64,000 nt of DNA from Pseudomonas paraversuta (GTDB lineage Bacteria > Pseudomonadota > Gammaproteobacteria > Pseudomonadales > Pseudomonadaceae), in NCBI RefSeq assembly GCF_904063065.1, contig NZ_CAJFCL010000002.1, forward strand, positions 248,001 through 312,000, in the 5' to 3' direction. This document shows, one piece after another, positions 35,523 to 43,201 of the stretch. A program made the translations under genes and the position numbers. The notes beneath the pieces are model-generated. The model had not been told where the DNA came from, ran no database searches, and saw nothing but the letters and a program-made list of their open reading frames with translations. Positions within the stretch are counted from its first letter, which is position 1. Every line of letters starts with the position of its first letter.

Positions 35523-35683
35523 CGGATCGAGGGCAGGCAGTCTCAGGCCATAATTTTTTCTTTGCCAGGCTGGCGATGTGATGCAGGATCACGTCCAGCC
35601 GTACCTCTCAAGTCGCGACTTTTGAGGGTTTGCGTTCAGGCCGTTGGGCCGCGCATTACCAAGCAAGGAAGAAGGAAGCCCTT

Positions 35684-37498
35684 TTGACCATTACCCTGTG
35701 TGCTAAAAAAAATAATCTTTATGTGATTGGTTTGTCGGCTCTGGCCCTCTTGATCGGGGGGTGCCGCAGCGAGAATCCGGGGCTTGAAAAAACCTCCGGA
35801 TTGCCGCCCGCCCCCGAGATTGCCTCTGGTTATCGCAACGATATGGTTCCTGTGCATGCGGCGCGTCATATGGCTGCGGCAGCGAACCCGCTGGCAACCG
35901 CGGCGGGTCAGCAGATGCTGCGCAAAGGCGGGTCTGCGATCGACGCGGCCATTGCCATGCAGGCGGTACTGACCCTGGTTGAACCCCAGGCCAGCGGCAT
36001 CGGCGGCGGTGCTTTCATCATGTATTGGGACGGACACAAAGTGCAGGCCTTCGATGGCCGGGAAACGGCACCGGCCGGCGCCGACGGGCGCATGTTCCTC
36101 AATCCGGCCGGCCAGCCGATGGCCTTTGCCGACGCCCAGATCGGTGGGCTGTCGGTGGGCGTGCCTGGAGTGCTGAGGGCGCTGGAAATGGCCCATGCCC
36201 AACATGGCAAATTGCCCTGGAATGAGCTGTTCCAGCCTGCGATCCAATTGGCCAGAGACGGTTTTCCGGTGTCTCCCCGTTTGCACGCGCAAATCGCCTC
36301 TGACAAGTTCATCGCTCAGTCGCCGGCACTGGCCAAATACCTGCTCACGGCCCAGGGTCAGCCCTTGCCGGTGGGCACGTTGCTGAAGAATCCGGAACTG
36401 GCACTAACCCTCCAGGCCATTGCCGATCGGGGCGTGGATGCGTTCTATCAGGGCGCCGTTGCACAAGGGATGGTTGATCAGGTCAACGCCCATCCCAACC
36501 CGGGTTCGTTGTCGTTAGCCGATATCAGTGGTTACCGGGCCAAAGAGCGTCACCCGGTATGTGGTGATTACAAACAGTGGCGTGTGTGCGGCATGCCGCC
36601 GCCTTCTTCCGGTGGCGTTGCCGTGTTGCAGACACTGGGCATTCTTGATGCCTTGCAACGCAAATCTGCCGCCCTGGACCTGGCCACCATGCCTCCTGTT
36701 GGTCTGCAGCCGACGGCCACTGCAGTGCACCTGATGGCAGAGGCCGAGCGTCTGGCCTATGCCGACCGTGCGCAGTACCTGGCGGACAGCGACTTCGTTC
36801 CGGTGAACGTTAAAGGCCTGACCGACAGAGCCTATCTGGAGGCCAGGGCGACCCTGATCGGTGACAAGAGCATGGGCCGTGCGCAAGCCGGTACACCACC
36901 GGGAATCAATCTCGCGCTGGCGCCTGATCGCTCGCCGCTGCGCATTTCGACTTCGCAAATAGCGGCTGTCGACGATCAGGGGGGCGCCATTTCGATGACC
37001 ACCTCGGTTGAATCGGCGTTTGGTTCACATGTCATGAGCAACGGCTTCATTCTCAACAACCAGCTCACTGACTTTTCCTTTGTTGCGGATGAAAACGGCA
37101 AACCGGTTGCCAACCGTATCGAGCCGGGCAAGCGACCACGTTCTTCAATGGCGCCGACCCTGGTGTTTGATCGCAACACCGGCGCCCTGGTTGCCACCAT
37201 TGGTTCCCCTGGCGGTTCGCAGATCATCGAATACGTGAACAAGGCGGTGGTGGGGCTTGTGGACTGGAAGCTCAACCCGCAGGACGCCATCGGGCTGCCC
37301 AACTTTGGCAGTCGCAATGTGGGCACCGAGGTCGAGGCCGGACGAGTCAGCCCGGCACTGATACAGCAGTTGAAAGATCGCGGGCATGAGGTGTCCGCCA
37401 TTGAAATGACCAGCGGGACCCAGATCATCGTTCGTGATCAGAACGGCTGGGCCGCCGGTGCCGATCCCCGCCGCGAAGGTACAGCATTGGGCGATTGA
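35684..37498 (+). CDS. ggt: Gamma-glutamyltransferase, lipoprotein-type leader
   Basis: Ntn-hydrolase of about 604 residues that transfers or hydrolyses gamma-glutamyl groups, for example of glutathione, in the periplasm. The leader ends in a lipobox, LALLIGGC, so the precursor may be lipid-anchored. The presumed autocleavage Thr is at ~423 in RISTSQIAAVDD. EPQASGIGGGAF and FGSHVMSNGFILNNQLTDFSF are family blocks. TTG 35684 is chosen because it follows a ggaagg site and begins directly before the signal peptide; the frame is open further upstream. It is downstream of the MetQNI set but 160 bp apart, so possibly separate. Confidence 0.9.
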   Translation: MTITLCAKKNNLYVIGLSALALLIGGCRSENPGLEKTSGLPPAPEIASGYRNDMVPVHAARHMAAAANPLATAAGQQMLRKGGSAIDAAIAMQAVLTLVEPQASGIGGGAFIMYWDGHKVQAFDGRETAPAGADGRMFLNPAGQPMAFADAQIGGLSVGVPGVLRALEMAHAQHGKLPWNELFQPAIQLARDGFPVSPRLHAQIASDKFIAQSPALAKYLLTAQGQPLPVGTLLKNPELALTLQAIADRGVDAFYQGAVAQGMVDQVNAHPNPGSLSLADISGYRAKERHPVCGDYKQWRVCGMPPPSSGGVAVLQTLGILDALQRKSAALDLATMPPVGLQPTATAVHLMAEAERLAYADRAQYLADSDFVPVNVKGLTDRAYLEARATLIGDKSMGRAQAGTPPGINLALAPDRSPLRISTSQIAAVDDQGGAISMTTSVESAFGSHVMSNGFILNNQLTDFSFVADENGKPVANRIEPGKRPRSSMAPTLVFDRNTGALVATIGSPGGSQIIEYVNKAVVGLVDWKLNPQDAIGLPNFGSRNVGTEVEAGRVSPALIQQLKDRGHEVSAIEMTSGTQIIVRDQNGWAAGADPRREGTALGD

Positions 37499-37530
37499 GG
37501 CTGGTAGTTGAACAAGAGCGGAGCTCCACT

Positions 37531-38170
37531 GTAGGAGCGAGCTTGCCTCGCGATGGCGCAATGTCAGCGCCGGATGTATTGACTGACCCACCGCCATCGC
37601 TGGCAAGCCAGCTCCCACAGAGGAGGGGTGATAGCAGCATTTGTAGGAGCGAGCTTGCCTCGCGATGACGCAATGTCAGCGCCGGATGTATTGACTGACC
37701 CACCGCCATCGCTGGCAAGCCAGCTCCCACAGAGGAGGGGCGATAGCAGCATTTGTAGGAGCGAGCTTGCCTCGCGATGGCGTAATGTCAGCGCCGGATG
37801 TATTGACTGACCCACCGCCATCGCTGGCAAGTCAGCTCCCACAGAGGAGGGGCGATAGCAGCATTTGTAGGAGCCAGCTTGCTCGCGATGGCGTAATGTC
37901 AGCGCCGGATGTATTGACTGACCCACCGCCATCGCTGGCAAGCCAGCTCCCACAGGGTGATAGCGGCATTTGTGGGAGCGAGCTTGCCTCGCGATGGCGT
38001 AATGTCATTGCCGGATGTATTGACTGACCCACCGCCATCGCTGGCAAGCCAGCTCCCACAGAGGAGGGTCGATAGCAGCTTTTGTAGGAGCGAGCTTGCC
38101 TCGCGATGGCGCAATGTCATTGCCGGATATATTGACTGACCCACCGCCATCGCTGGCAAGCCAGCTCCCT
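37531..38170. repeat. Composite REP array: six 112-bp units pairing type B and type A REPs
   Basis: Type B motifs (gtaggagcgagcttgcctcg) start at 37531, 37643, 37755, 37867, 37972 and 38084. The period is 112 bp except for one 105-bp unit. Each unit continues through atgtcagcgccggatgtatt to a type A half-site tggcaagccagctcccacag. Units differ by few changes, so the array is recent. Small open frames within it are artefacts. Confidence 0.93.
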
Positions 38171-38277
38171 CAGGTTGGGCGCGGCATGCGGCACCATGGC
38201 CGCCCGCACATAGCCACGACTGCCTCGTAAACCCGGGGTCATTGAACTGTGGGGTAATTTGCCAGGCTTCCAGGTCT

Positions 38278-38325
38278 GCATCGGAGTGCGATCTGCCGGA
38301 CGACATTCAGATTACACTCCGATGC
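38278..38325. other. Long inverted repeat in the non-coding stretch 38171-38489
   Basis: GCATCGGAGTG (38278-38288) and CACTCCGATGC (38315-38325) are a perfect 11-bp inverted repeat with a 26-base loop. The rest of 38171-38489 has no convincing gene. The region separates the REP array from the kinase-like gene and includes its promoter. Function is unknown. Confidence 0.5.
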
Positions 38326-38489
38326 GACCTCCCGTGAGGGATCGGGCAGTTAGCGACAGGCTGTCGTTGGCGCTGGTTGTTCTATGGGAACCTTCATATC
38401 TGATTGAAGCTTGATTGCAATGATCTGCACTGTTTTCTACAGGTTTATTTGCATGCAGGGATGGCGTAGTTAACGGAGTAGGCATAACG

Positions 38490-39143
38490 ATGATTGTGGT
38501 TGTTGAAGGTATCAGTGCCAGCGGGAAAACCACCTGGTGCGCCCAGCATGGAGGGCAGCATGTCATCCCTGAAAACGGCCGTTTTGACAACGAGCCGGAC
38601 CGGATAAAAGATCCAGCCGGTGCAGCGGCTTTTTGGGCAGAGCGAAACGTGGATCGCTGGCAAACGGCGCTGGCCATGGAGGCCGCTTCTTCATGGGCGG
38701 TGTGTGACAGTGACCCCCTCAAGCTCCACTACATTTGGACTCTTTGGCAGATCGGCGAGGCGAGCGAACACGACTGGCGAATAGAGCTGGAGGCCACAAG
38801 AGAAACGATCGCCCAAGGACGTATCGGCTTTGCTGACTGTTACATTGTCGGCCCCATAGATCCTTGGCTCGCACGCGAGCGAGCCAGATCCGACGCCTCC
38901 CGCCGCCGGAGCAAGTTCGAGCTGCACCTGCGCCTCCAGCAAGCTCTGCTTGGCTGGTACTCAGCTATGGATGAAGTGCTCCCCGGCAGAGTGCGATTCG
39001 GGTTTCCTGCACAAATGCCCACCGTGAAAAGCCTTGATGGAAGGTATGCGGTGGCGGCCTTTGATCAAATGATCGCACTGCTCCCGCGATCCGGTTTGTT
39101 GTTCCAGGCACCCATCAGCAGCACATCATGTTCAGCGCAGTAG
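38490..39143 (+). CDS. P-loop kinase-like protein of unknown specificity
   Basis: A 217-residue soluble protein. It opens with a P-loop, VVVEGISASGKTTWC (glycines and the Lys at residues 6-13), like thymidylate or other nucleotide kinases. A possible lid or basic segment, RERARSDASRRRSKFELHLRL, here read as RSDASRRRSK, occurs near residue 137. I do not recognise a specific family. A ggag site precedes ATG 38490. It stands alone between a REP array and a gap. It may phosphorylate a small molecule or confer resistance (guess). Neighbours are accessory genes, which suggests gain by transfer. Confidence 0.65.
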   Translation: MIVVVEGISASGKTTWCAQHGGQHVIPENGRFDNEPDRIKDPAGAAAFWAERNVDRWQTALAMEAASSWAVCDSDPLKLHYIWTLWQIGEASEHDWRIELEATRETIAQGRIGFADCYIVGPIDPWLARERARSDASRRRSKFELHLRLQQALLGWYSAMDEVLPGRVRFGFPAQMPTVKSLDGRYAVAAFDQMIALLPRSGLLFQAPISSTSCSAQ

Positions 39144-39382
39144 CCGCAGAGTTGTGGTTGCCCATGCACCGGGCAATATCAGTGCGAAAAGGTTCAGGCG
39201 ATGGGGCGACTGACTCACAAGGCATGCTTGCTTGCGGGATCACCTTTTGCAGGTGAGTCGCTGAAAGATAGGCCAAGTTTTGAGCTGTAACCCATGCACG
39301 CAGGCCTCTGGCCGACTGCAGCCAGTCACTATGGGTTGCAATCGTTCAGATGCTGGCGAGTAGGCTAAGGTTCACACGCGCG

Positions 39383-39499
39383 ATGACTCATTATCAGCTG
39401 CCGCCCGAGCGCTACATCGGAGCTCGGGAGGTGGTCAGGCATCACGAAGAGCTGGACTCCAAGGGTACGCAAGACACTAACGTACTCACAGGAAACTAA
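39383..39499 (+). CDS. Possible small or remnant ORF in the gap 39144-39549
   Basis: A 38-codon frame starting MTHYQLPPERYIGAREVV and ending in LTGN. It has no clear ribosome site. It may be a fragment of a lost gene or chance. The remainder of the 406-base gap holds no recognisable gene; the last part carries the ycaC promoter and its aggag ribosome site. Confidence 0.2.
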   Translation: MTHYQLPPERYIGAREVVRHHEELDSKGTQDTNVLTGN

Positions 39500-39549
39500 C
39501 TTTACCGTGGAGGCTGCCTTGGCTTTCACAGTGGTCTAGGAGAAATCGA

Positions 39550-40176
39550 ATGTCTGTCAAATACAAACGTCTGGACAAAGATCAAGCTGCCGTATTGTTA
39601 GTCGATCATCAAACAGGCCTGCTGTCTCTGGTGCGTGATATTGACCCCGACAAGTTCAAAAACAACGTATTGGCATTGGCCGATCTTGCCAAGTACTTCA
39701 ACCTTCCTACGATTCTGACAACCAGTTTCGAAGACGGACCCAATGGCCCGTTAGTCCCTGAGTTAAAGGCAATTTTCCCTGATGCGCCTTACATCGCCCG
39801 TCCAGGGCAGATAAATGCCTGGGATAACGAAGACTTTGTAAAAGCAATCAAGGCTACAGGTAAAAAACAGCTGATTATTGCTGGGGTTGTTACCGAAGTG
39901 TGCGTCGCGTTCCCGGCACTTTCTGCGCTGGAGGCAGGCTTTGACGTGTTTGTGGTCACAGATGCTTCCGGAACATTCAACGAAATCACCCGGCACTCGG
40001 CATGGGATCGTATGTCCAGCTCTGGTGCCCAATTGATGACCTGGTTCGGTCTGGCTTGTGAACTACACCGAGACTGGCGCAATGATGTGGAAGGACTGGG
40101 GGCGTTGTTTTCAAACCACATTCCTGACTACAGAAACCTGATCACTAGCTATACCAAGCTCACCACAGCCAAGTAA
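39550..40176 (+). CDS. ycaC: Isochorismatase-family hydrolase YcaC
   Basis: Cysteine hydrolase of 208 residues, closely matching E. coli YcaC across its length, including SGTFNEITRHSAWDRMSSSG, here read as TFNEITRHSAWDRM. The catalytic triad positions are visible: Asp19 in LLVDHQTG, Arg84 in IARPGQ and Cys118 in VTEVCVAF. The substrate in the YcaC group is not established. An aggag site precedes ATG 39550. Base composition (more A and T than neighbours) fits an acquired gene. It lies in the accessory stretch beside a broken porin-like gene. Confidence 0.92.
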   Translation: MSVKYKRLDKDQAAVLLVDHQTGLLSLVRDIDPDKFKNNVLALADLAKYFNLPTILTTSFEDGPNGPLVPELKAIFPDAPYIARPGQINAWDNEDFVKAIKATGKKQLIIAGVVTEVCVAFPALSALEAGFDVFVVTDASGTFNEITRHSAWDRMSSSGAQLMTWFGLACELHRDWRNDVEGLGALFSNHIPDYRNLITSYTKLTTAK

Positions 40177-40269
40177 ATCAATCGTCAGTGGGTTCCAATG
40201 GGCCCACTGACGCCAGTTACTCAGAATCGCCAAGCCAACCGCCCCGAAGCAGACAGTTACGCAACACGA

Positions 40270-41208
40270 TTAACCAGGCAAAGGTATGGCCAAAGATAAC
40301 CAGGTGTTCCAGCCCTCCGGACGGTTCTTTGCATCAAACTCGTAGTAGCCTTTGAGGTTGACGTACTAGAGGTCTTTGCCAACCTTGAAGAAATGCCCGG
40401 CCTGAGGCCCTACGGCGCTGACTTTTGATTTGAAGTCGCCCAGGGTGGCACCGCTGCCGCTATCCCCTGTGATCTGATTGAAGAAGTAGCCGACCACGCC
40501 CAACTGAGTCTGGCTTGTGATGAAGTGCGAAGCACTCCAATCCAGGTGGGCGTCGATGCCATTTTTATAATGGGTGTCCGGGTTCTTCCAGTTGTAGGTC
40601 ATGCCCGCCACAACGGAAAACTCGTTGGTTTTGTCGAAGTAGGTGTAACCACCGCCGGCGTCCAGCGCGGCATGGCCGAGCCCGATGTTCACCAGGCGGT
40701 CAGGGTCATAGGCACCGACCGGCAGGTTACCCATGCTGTACGCCATGAGATTGTGCACGCCGTGGTTCCACTTCAGGGTACCCAGCAAGTAAACGTCGCT
40801 TGCACCCTTTAAACTGTCGTCCGTGCCACCGGAAAAACTTTTGCCACGGGGGCCGCTCAATGTTGCATCAACGCTGGCTTCGGACCTTCCAACGGCGGCT
40901 ACCATCGAGATCGCCGCTTGAGCCCCGAGCAAAGGCTCGGCGAATGTGTAGGTGGGACTGGCAAATAACAAATCAGCTTTCGCATCCAGCCCAAGTGTGG
41001 TTCGGCCGCCCCTTGGAAATGGCTTGCTGCCGCCATCGCTGGCGTTAACGTGGTAATAGACCAGTGGCAGGCTCCAGCCCGGGGCAGTGGGCGCCGCCGC
41101 TAGTGTGCCGAATTGGCCCGGTAGCCAGAAACTGATGCCACCGTCATCAGCGTGGGCGGTGCAAGCAGTAAGTAGGGCAATAAAGCCAATCAGTCTGTTT
41201 GTTGTCAT
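40270..41208 (-). pseudogene. SphA/MetA-family outer-membrane protein gene with premature amber stop
   Basis: The first 280 codons encode a secreted beta-rich protein of the SphA/phenol-degradation MetA family: signal peptide IALLTACTAHA, then GISFWLPGQFGTLAA and YDPDRLVNIGLGHAALDAG. The frame meets TAG at 40366-40368. The same frame then continues for 31 codons as YVNLKGYYEFDAKNRPEGW and NTWLSLAIPLPG before a natural TAA at 40270-40272. This is the conserved family C-terminus including the final strand. A single substitution therefore removes the last barrel strand, and the product is probably inactive unless amber is read through. The family members are implicated in import of hydrophobic or aromatic compounds. 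Confidence 0.8.
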
Positions 41209-41344
41209 CAGGGGGCTCTTTCAGGCGAACGATGATGATTCTTACGAGTAGGGCAATCGAGTCAGGAGCGCACTGAGAAGTAGCGTAGGCGAATTTGCGT
41301 TTTTCGCCGCTGGCTTGCATGAAGGGCCGCAACTGGCCGACCTC

Positions 41345-42043
41345 TTAGATTGAGCGCTGGTTGACCCTGGCCATCAACTGTTCGGCCGACTCCTTACGCT
41401 CTGAATAGCGATCCACCAGAAACTCCTGTCGGTCGCGAAGCAGTACGGTAAATTTCACCAGCTCTTCCATCACGTCGACAACGCGGTCATAAAAAGGCGA
41501 AGGTTTCATCCGCCCCTCTTCGTCGAACTCCATGTAGGCCTTAGGTACCGAGGACTGATTGGGGATAGTGAACATACGCATCCAGCGCCCCAATACGCGC
41601 AGTTGATTGACCACGTTGAACGACTGCGAGCCTCCACACACTTGCATCACCGCCAGGGTTTTGCCCTGGGTGGGGCGAACTGCGCCGAGCTCCAGCGGAA
41701 CCCAGTCGATCTGCGCCTTGAACACTGCCGACATCGCGCCGTGGCGTTCCGGAGAACACCAAACCTGGCCTTCCGACCACAACACCAGATCACGCAACTC
41801 CTGCACCTTGGGATGATCCACCGGGGCGTCATCAGGCAACGGCAACCCCGATGGGTTGAAGATGCGTGTTTCAGCGCCAAAGTGCTCAAGCAAGCGCGCG
41901 GCTTCCTCCACGAGCAAGCGGCTGAAGGAGCGTTCGCGGGTCGACCCGTAGAGCAACAAGATGCGCGGTTTGTGCGATGCCGACGTAGAAGCCCGAGAGC
42001 CGTCGAACAGAGTCAGGTCCAGATTGGGTAGATGTTCAGACAT
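41345..42043 (-). CDS. arsH: ArsH organoarsenical oxidase (NADPH FMN reductase fold)
   Basis: Flavoprotein of 232 residues of the ArsH family, which oxidises trivalent methyl- and phenyl-arsenicals. The FMN-binding loop [17 protein letters not shown] begins near residue 28. [38 protein letters not shown] and [15 protein letters not shown] are family blocks. It starts 9 bp after arsC, so they are one unit. The usual operon also has arsR and arsB or acr3 upstream, which are missing here. A typical ribosome site, aagga, precedes ATG 42043. Confidence 0.93.
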   Translation of the reverse strand: MSEHLPNLDLTLFDGSRASTSASHKPRILLLYGSTRERSFSRLLVEEAARLLEHFGAETRIFNPSGLPLPDDAPVDHPKVQELRDLVLWSEGQVWCSPERHGAMSAVFKAQIDWVPLELGAVRPTQGKTLAVMQVCGGSQSFNVVNQLRVLGRWMRMFTIPNQSSVPKAYMEFDEEGRMKPSPFYDRVVDVMEELVKFTVLLRDRQEFLVDRYSERKESAEQLMARVNQRSI

Positions 42044-42052
42044 ACATTTTCC

Positions 42053-42523
42053 TTAAAGCACGCCGATCCGATCGAGCTCGGTTTTGAGCTCGTCGCGGCT
42101 GAGGCGGTTGAGGGGCAGTTCGAGAAAGGCTTTGCAGCGTCGTTCGATATGCGCCAGCGTGGCGCGGAAGGCAGCATCAATCGCAAATTCATCACCCGTC
42201 ACTTCGGACGGATCCTCCAGACCCCAATGGGACTTCAGTGCCGGGCCGAAATACACCGGGCAGCTTTCGCCTGCGGCTTTGTCGCAGACGCTGATCACGA
42301 TATCCGGCGGGTGGCCTTCGAAGGCGTCGTTGCCTTTGCTGTACAAACCGTCGATCGAGATGCCGGCCTGCTGCAAGGTAGACAGGCTGCGAGGCAGCAC
42401 TTGGCCCTTGGGCAAACTCCCGGAGCTCACTGCTTCGAAACCCAGCGGTGCCAGGTGATTGAACAGGGCTTCTGAAAGGATGCTGCGGCAACTGTTGGCC
42501 GTGCACATGAACAGAATTCGCAT
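42053..42523 (-). CDS. arsC: Arsenate reductase, low-molecular-weight phosphatase type
   Basis: Arsenate reductase of 156 residues that converts As(V) to As(III). The active-site loop is CTANSCR (Cys7-X5-Arg13) in LFMCTANSCRSILSEAL. A resolving cysteine pair follows in VISVCDKAAGESCPVYF. ATG 42523 is chosen: a ggaagga site precedes it, and the 19 upstream residues in the open frame are not conserved. Upstream there is no arsB or arsR, only AT-rich DNA with dyads. Without a dedicated pump the arsenite produced would need export by a transporter elsewhere. Confidence 0.92.
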   Translation of the reverse strand: MRILFMCTANSCRSILSEALFNHLAPLGFEAVSSGSLPKGQVLPRSLSTLQQAGISIDGLYSKGNDAFEGHPPDIVISVCDKAAGESCPVYFGPALKSHWGLEDPSEVTGDEFAIDAAFRATLAHIERRCKAFLELPLNRLSRDELKTELDRIGVL

Positions 42524-42624
42524 GGGTTTATCCTTCCGCTTCAGGCGGACGTCAGAGGCTGAGGCACCGAGCCAGGGCACAAAGGCTGATCAACTAAACC
42601 GGGAAGGTCAGCAGAGCACCGCCC

Positions 42625-42690
42625 TTGAAGTCATTACTTCAAAGCTCGAAACATATGGATAAACGAATATATGCATTTCCATATATGATG
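42625..42690. promoter_or_regulatory. AT-rich promoter/operator candidates upstream of arsC
   Basis: A perfect dyad TTGAAGT-CATT-ACTTCAA lies at 42625-42642. A 7-bp pair ATATGGA/TCCATAT lies at 42653-42684, with two copies of atatatg inside. This AT-rich patch is unlike the surrounding DNA and resembles the operator region of an ars operon. An ArsR-type repressor is inferred, but no arsR gene is nearby. Confidence 0.4.
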
Positions 42691-42790
42691 GCAATACATG
42701 AATGTATGCGCCTGCGCATCTCCAGCGCTTGAACGTCCATTTTGGTCGAACCCACACCTTCAGGAATGGCTGCTGTTGAGCAGGTATTAA

Positions 42791-42865
42791 CGCATCAACG
42801 TTGGCCAGGATGGCGCGGCCTATCGGCAGGCGCTGTACGCCCGGGCGCACAAGGTGTTGGCGTGA
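42791..42865 (+). pseudogene. C-terminal fragment of a phage endolysin-like gene
   Basis: A 24-residue frame, INVGQDGAAYRQALYARAHK then VLA and stop, runs in from a stop codon. Its TGA overlaps the GTG start of the Rz-like frame by the usual GTGA. Arrangement and composition suggest the tail of a phage cell-wall hydrolase. The assignment is inferred mainly from the next gene. Confidence 0.35.
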
Positions 42866-43125
42866 AGATCGATGCGGCGAAGTGGGGCGGGGGGCTGCTG
42901 ATCATCCTGGCCCTGATGGCTGGCAGCGCGTGGGCCGCATGGGCATGGCAGGCCAACGCTTATGAACGGCGACTGGCCGCCAAGGACGCCGCCCTCCAAA
43001 CAGAGCGCACAAATCTGGCCAATGCCGCGTTAGTGCCGGGCGAGCAGGGCAAGCGCTTTGCCCTTGAGCAGTGGCTGGCAGCGCGTGACCAAGCACGTTA
43101 CGCAATGAGCTTGCAAGGTGTCTAG
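42862..43125 (+). pseudogene. Truncated phage Rz/LysB-like spanin
   Basis: An 87-codon frame from GTG 42862. It has an N-terminal membrane anchor, GLLIILALMAGSAWAAWAW, then an Ala/Glu/Gln-rich stretch QANAYERRLAAKDAALQTER, as in Pseudomonas phage and pyocin-cluster Rz proteins. Normal Rz proteins are about 150 residues with a long coiled coil; this one stops early at SLQGV. With the endolysin tail just upstream it is probably a remnant of a lost prophage or pyocin lysis cassette. The region 42524-42790 otherwise has no gene. Confidence 0.5.
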
Positions 43126-43201
43126 AGAATACGGGGCGGTTCAGCGTCCGGATGACAACACCTGCCCAAGCAGGATGTTGTCATTCTCAGAAGTGCGTAG
43201 C

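Noticed and set aside
37531..38170. Possible CRISPR array
   Set aside because: Units are tandem REP doublets with near-identical contents; there are no unique spacers and no cas genes.
38171..38489. Attachment site or integrase remnant
   Set aside because: No integrase-like frame, tRNA fragment or direct repeat was found; only an unexplained inverted repeat.
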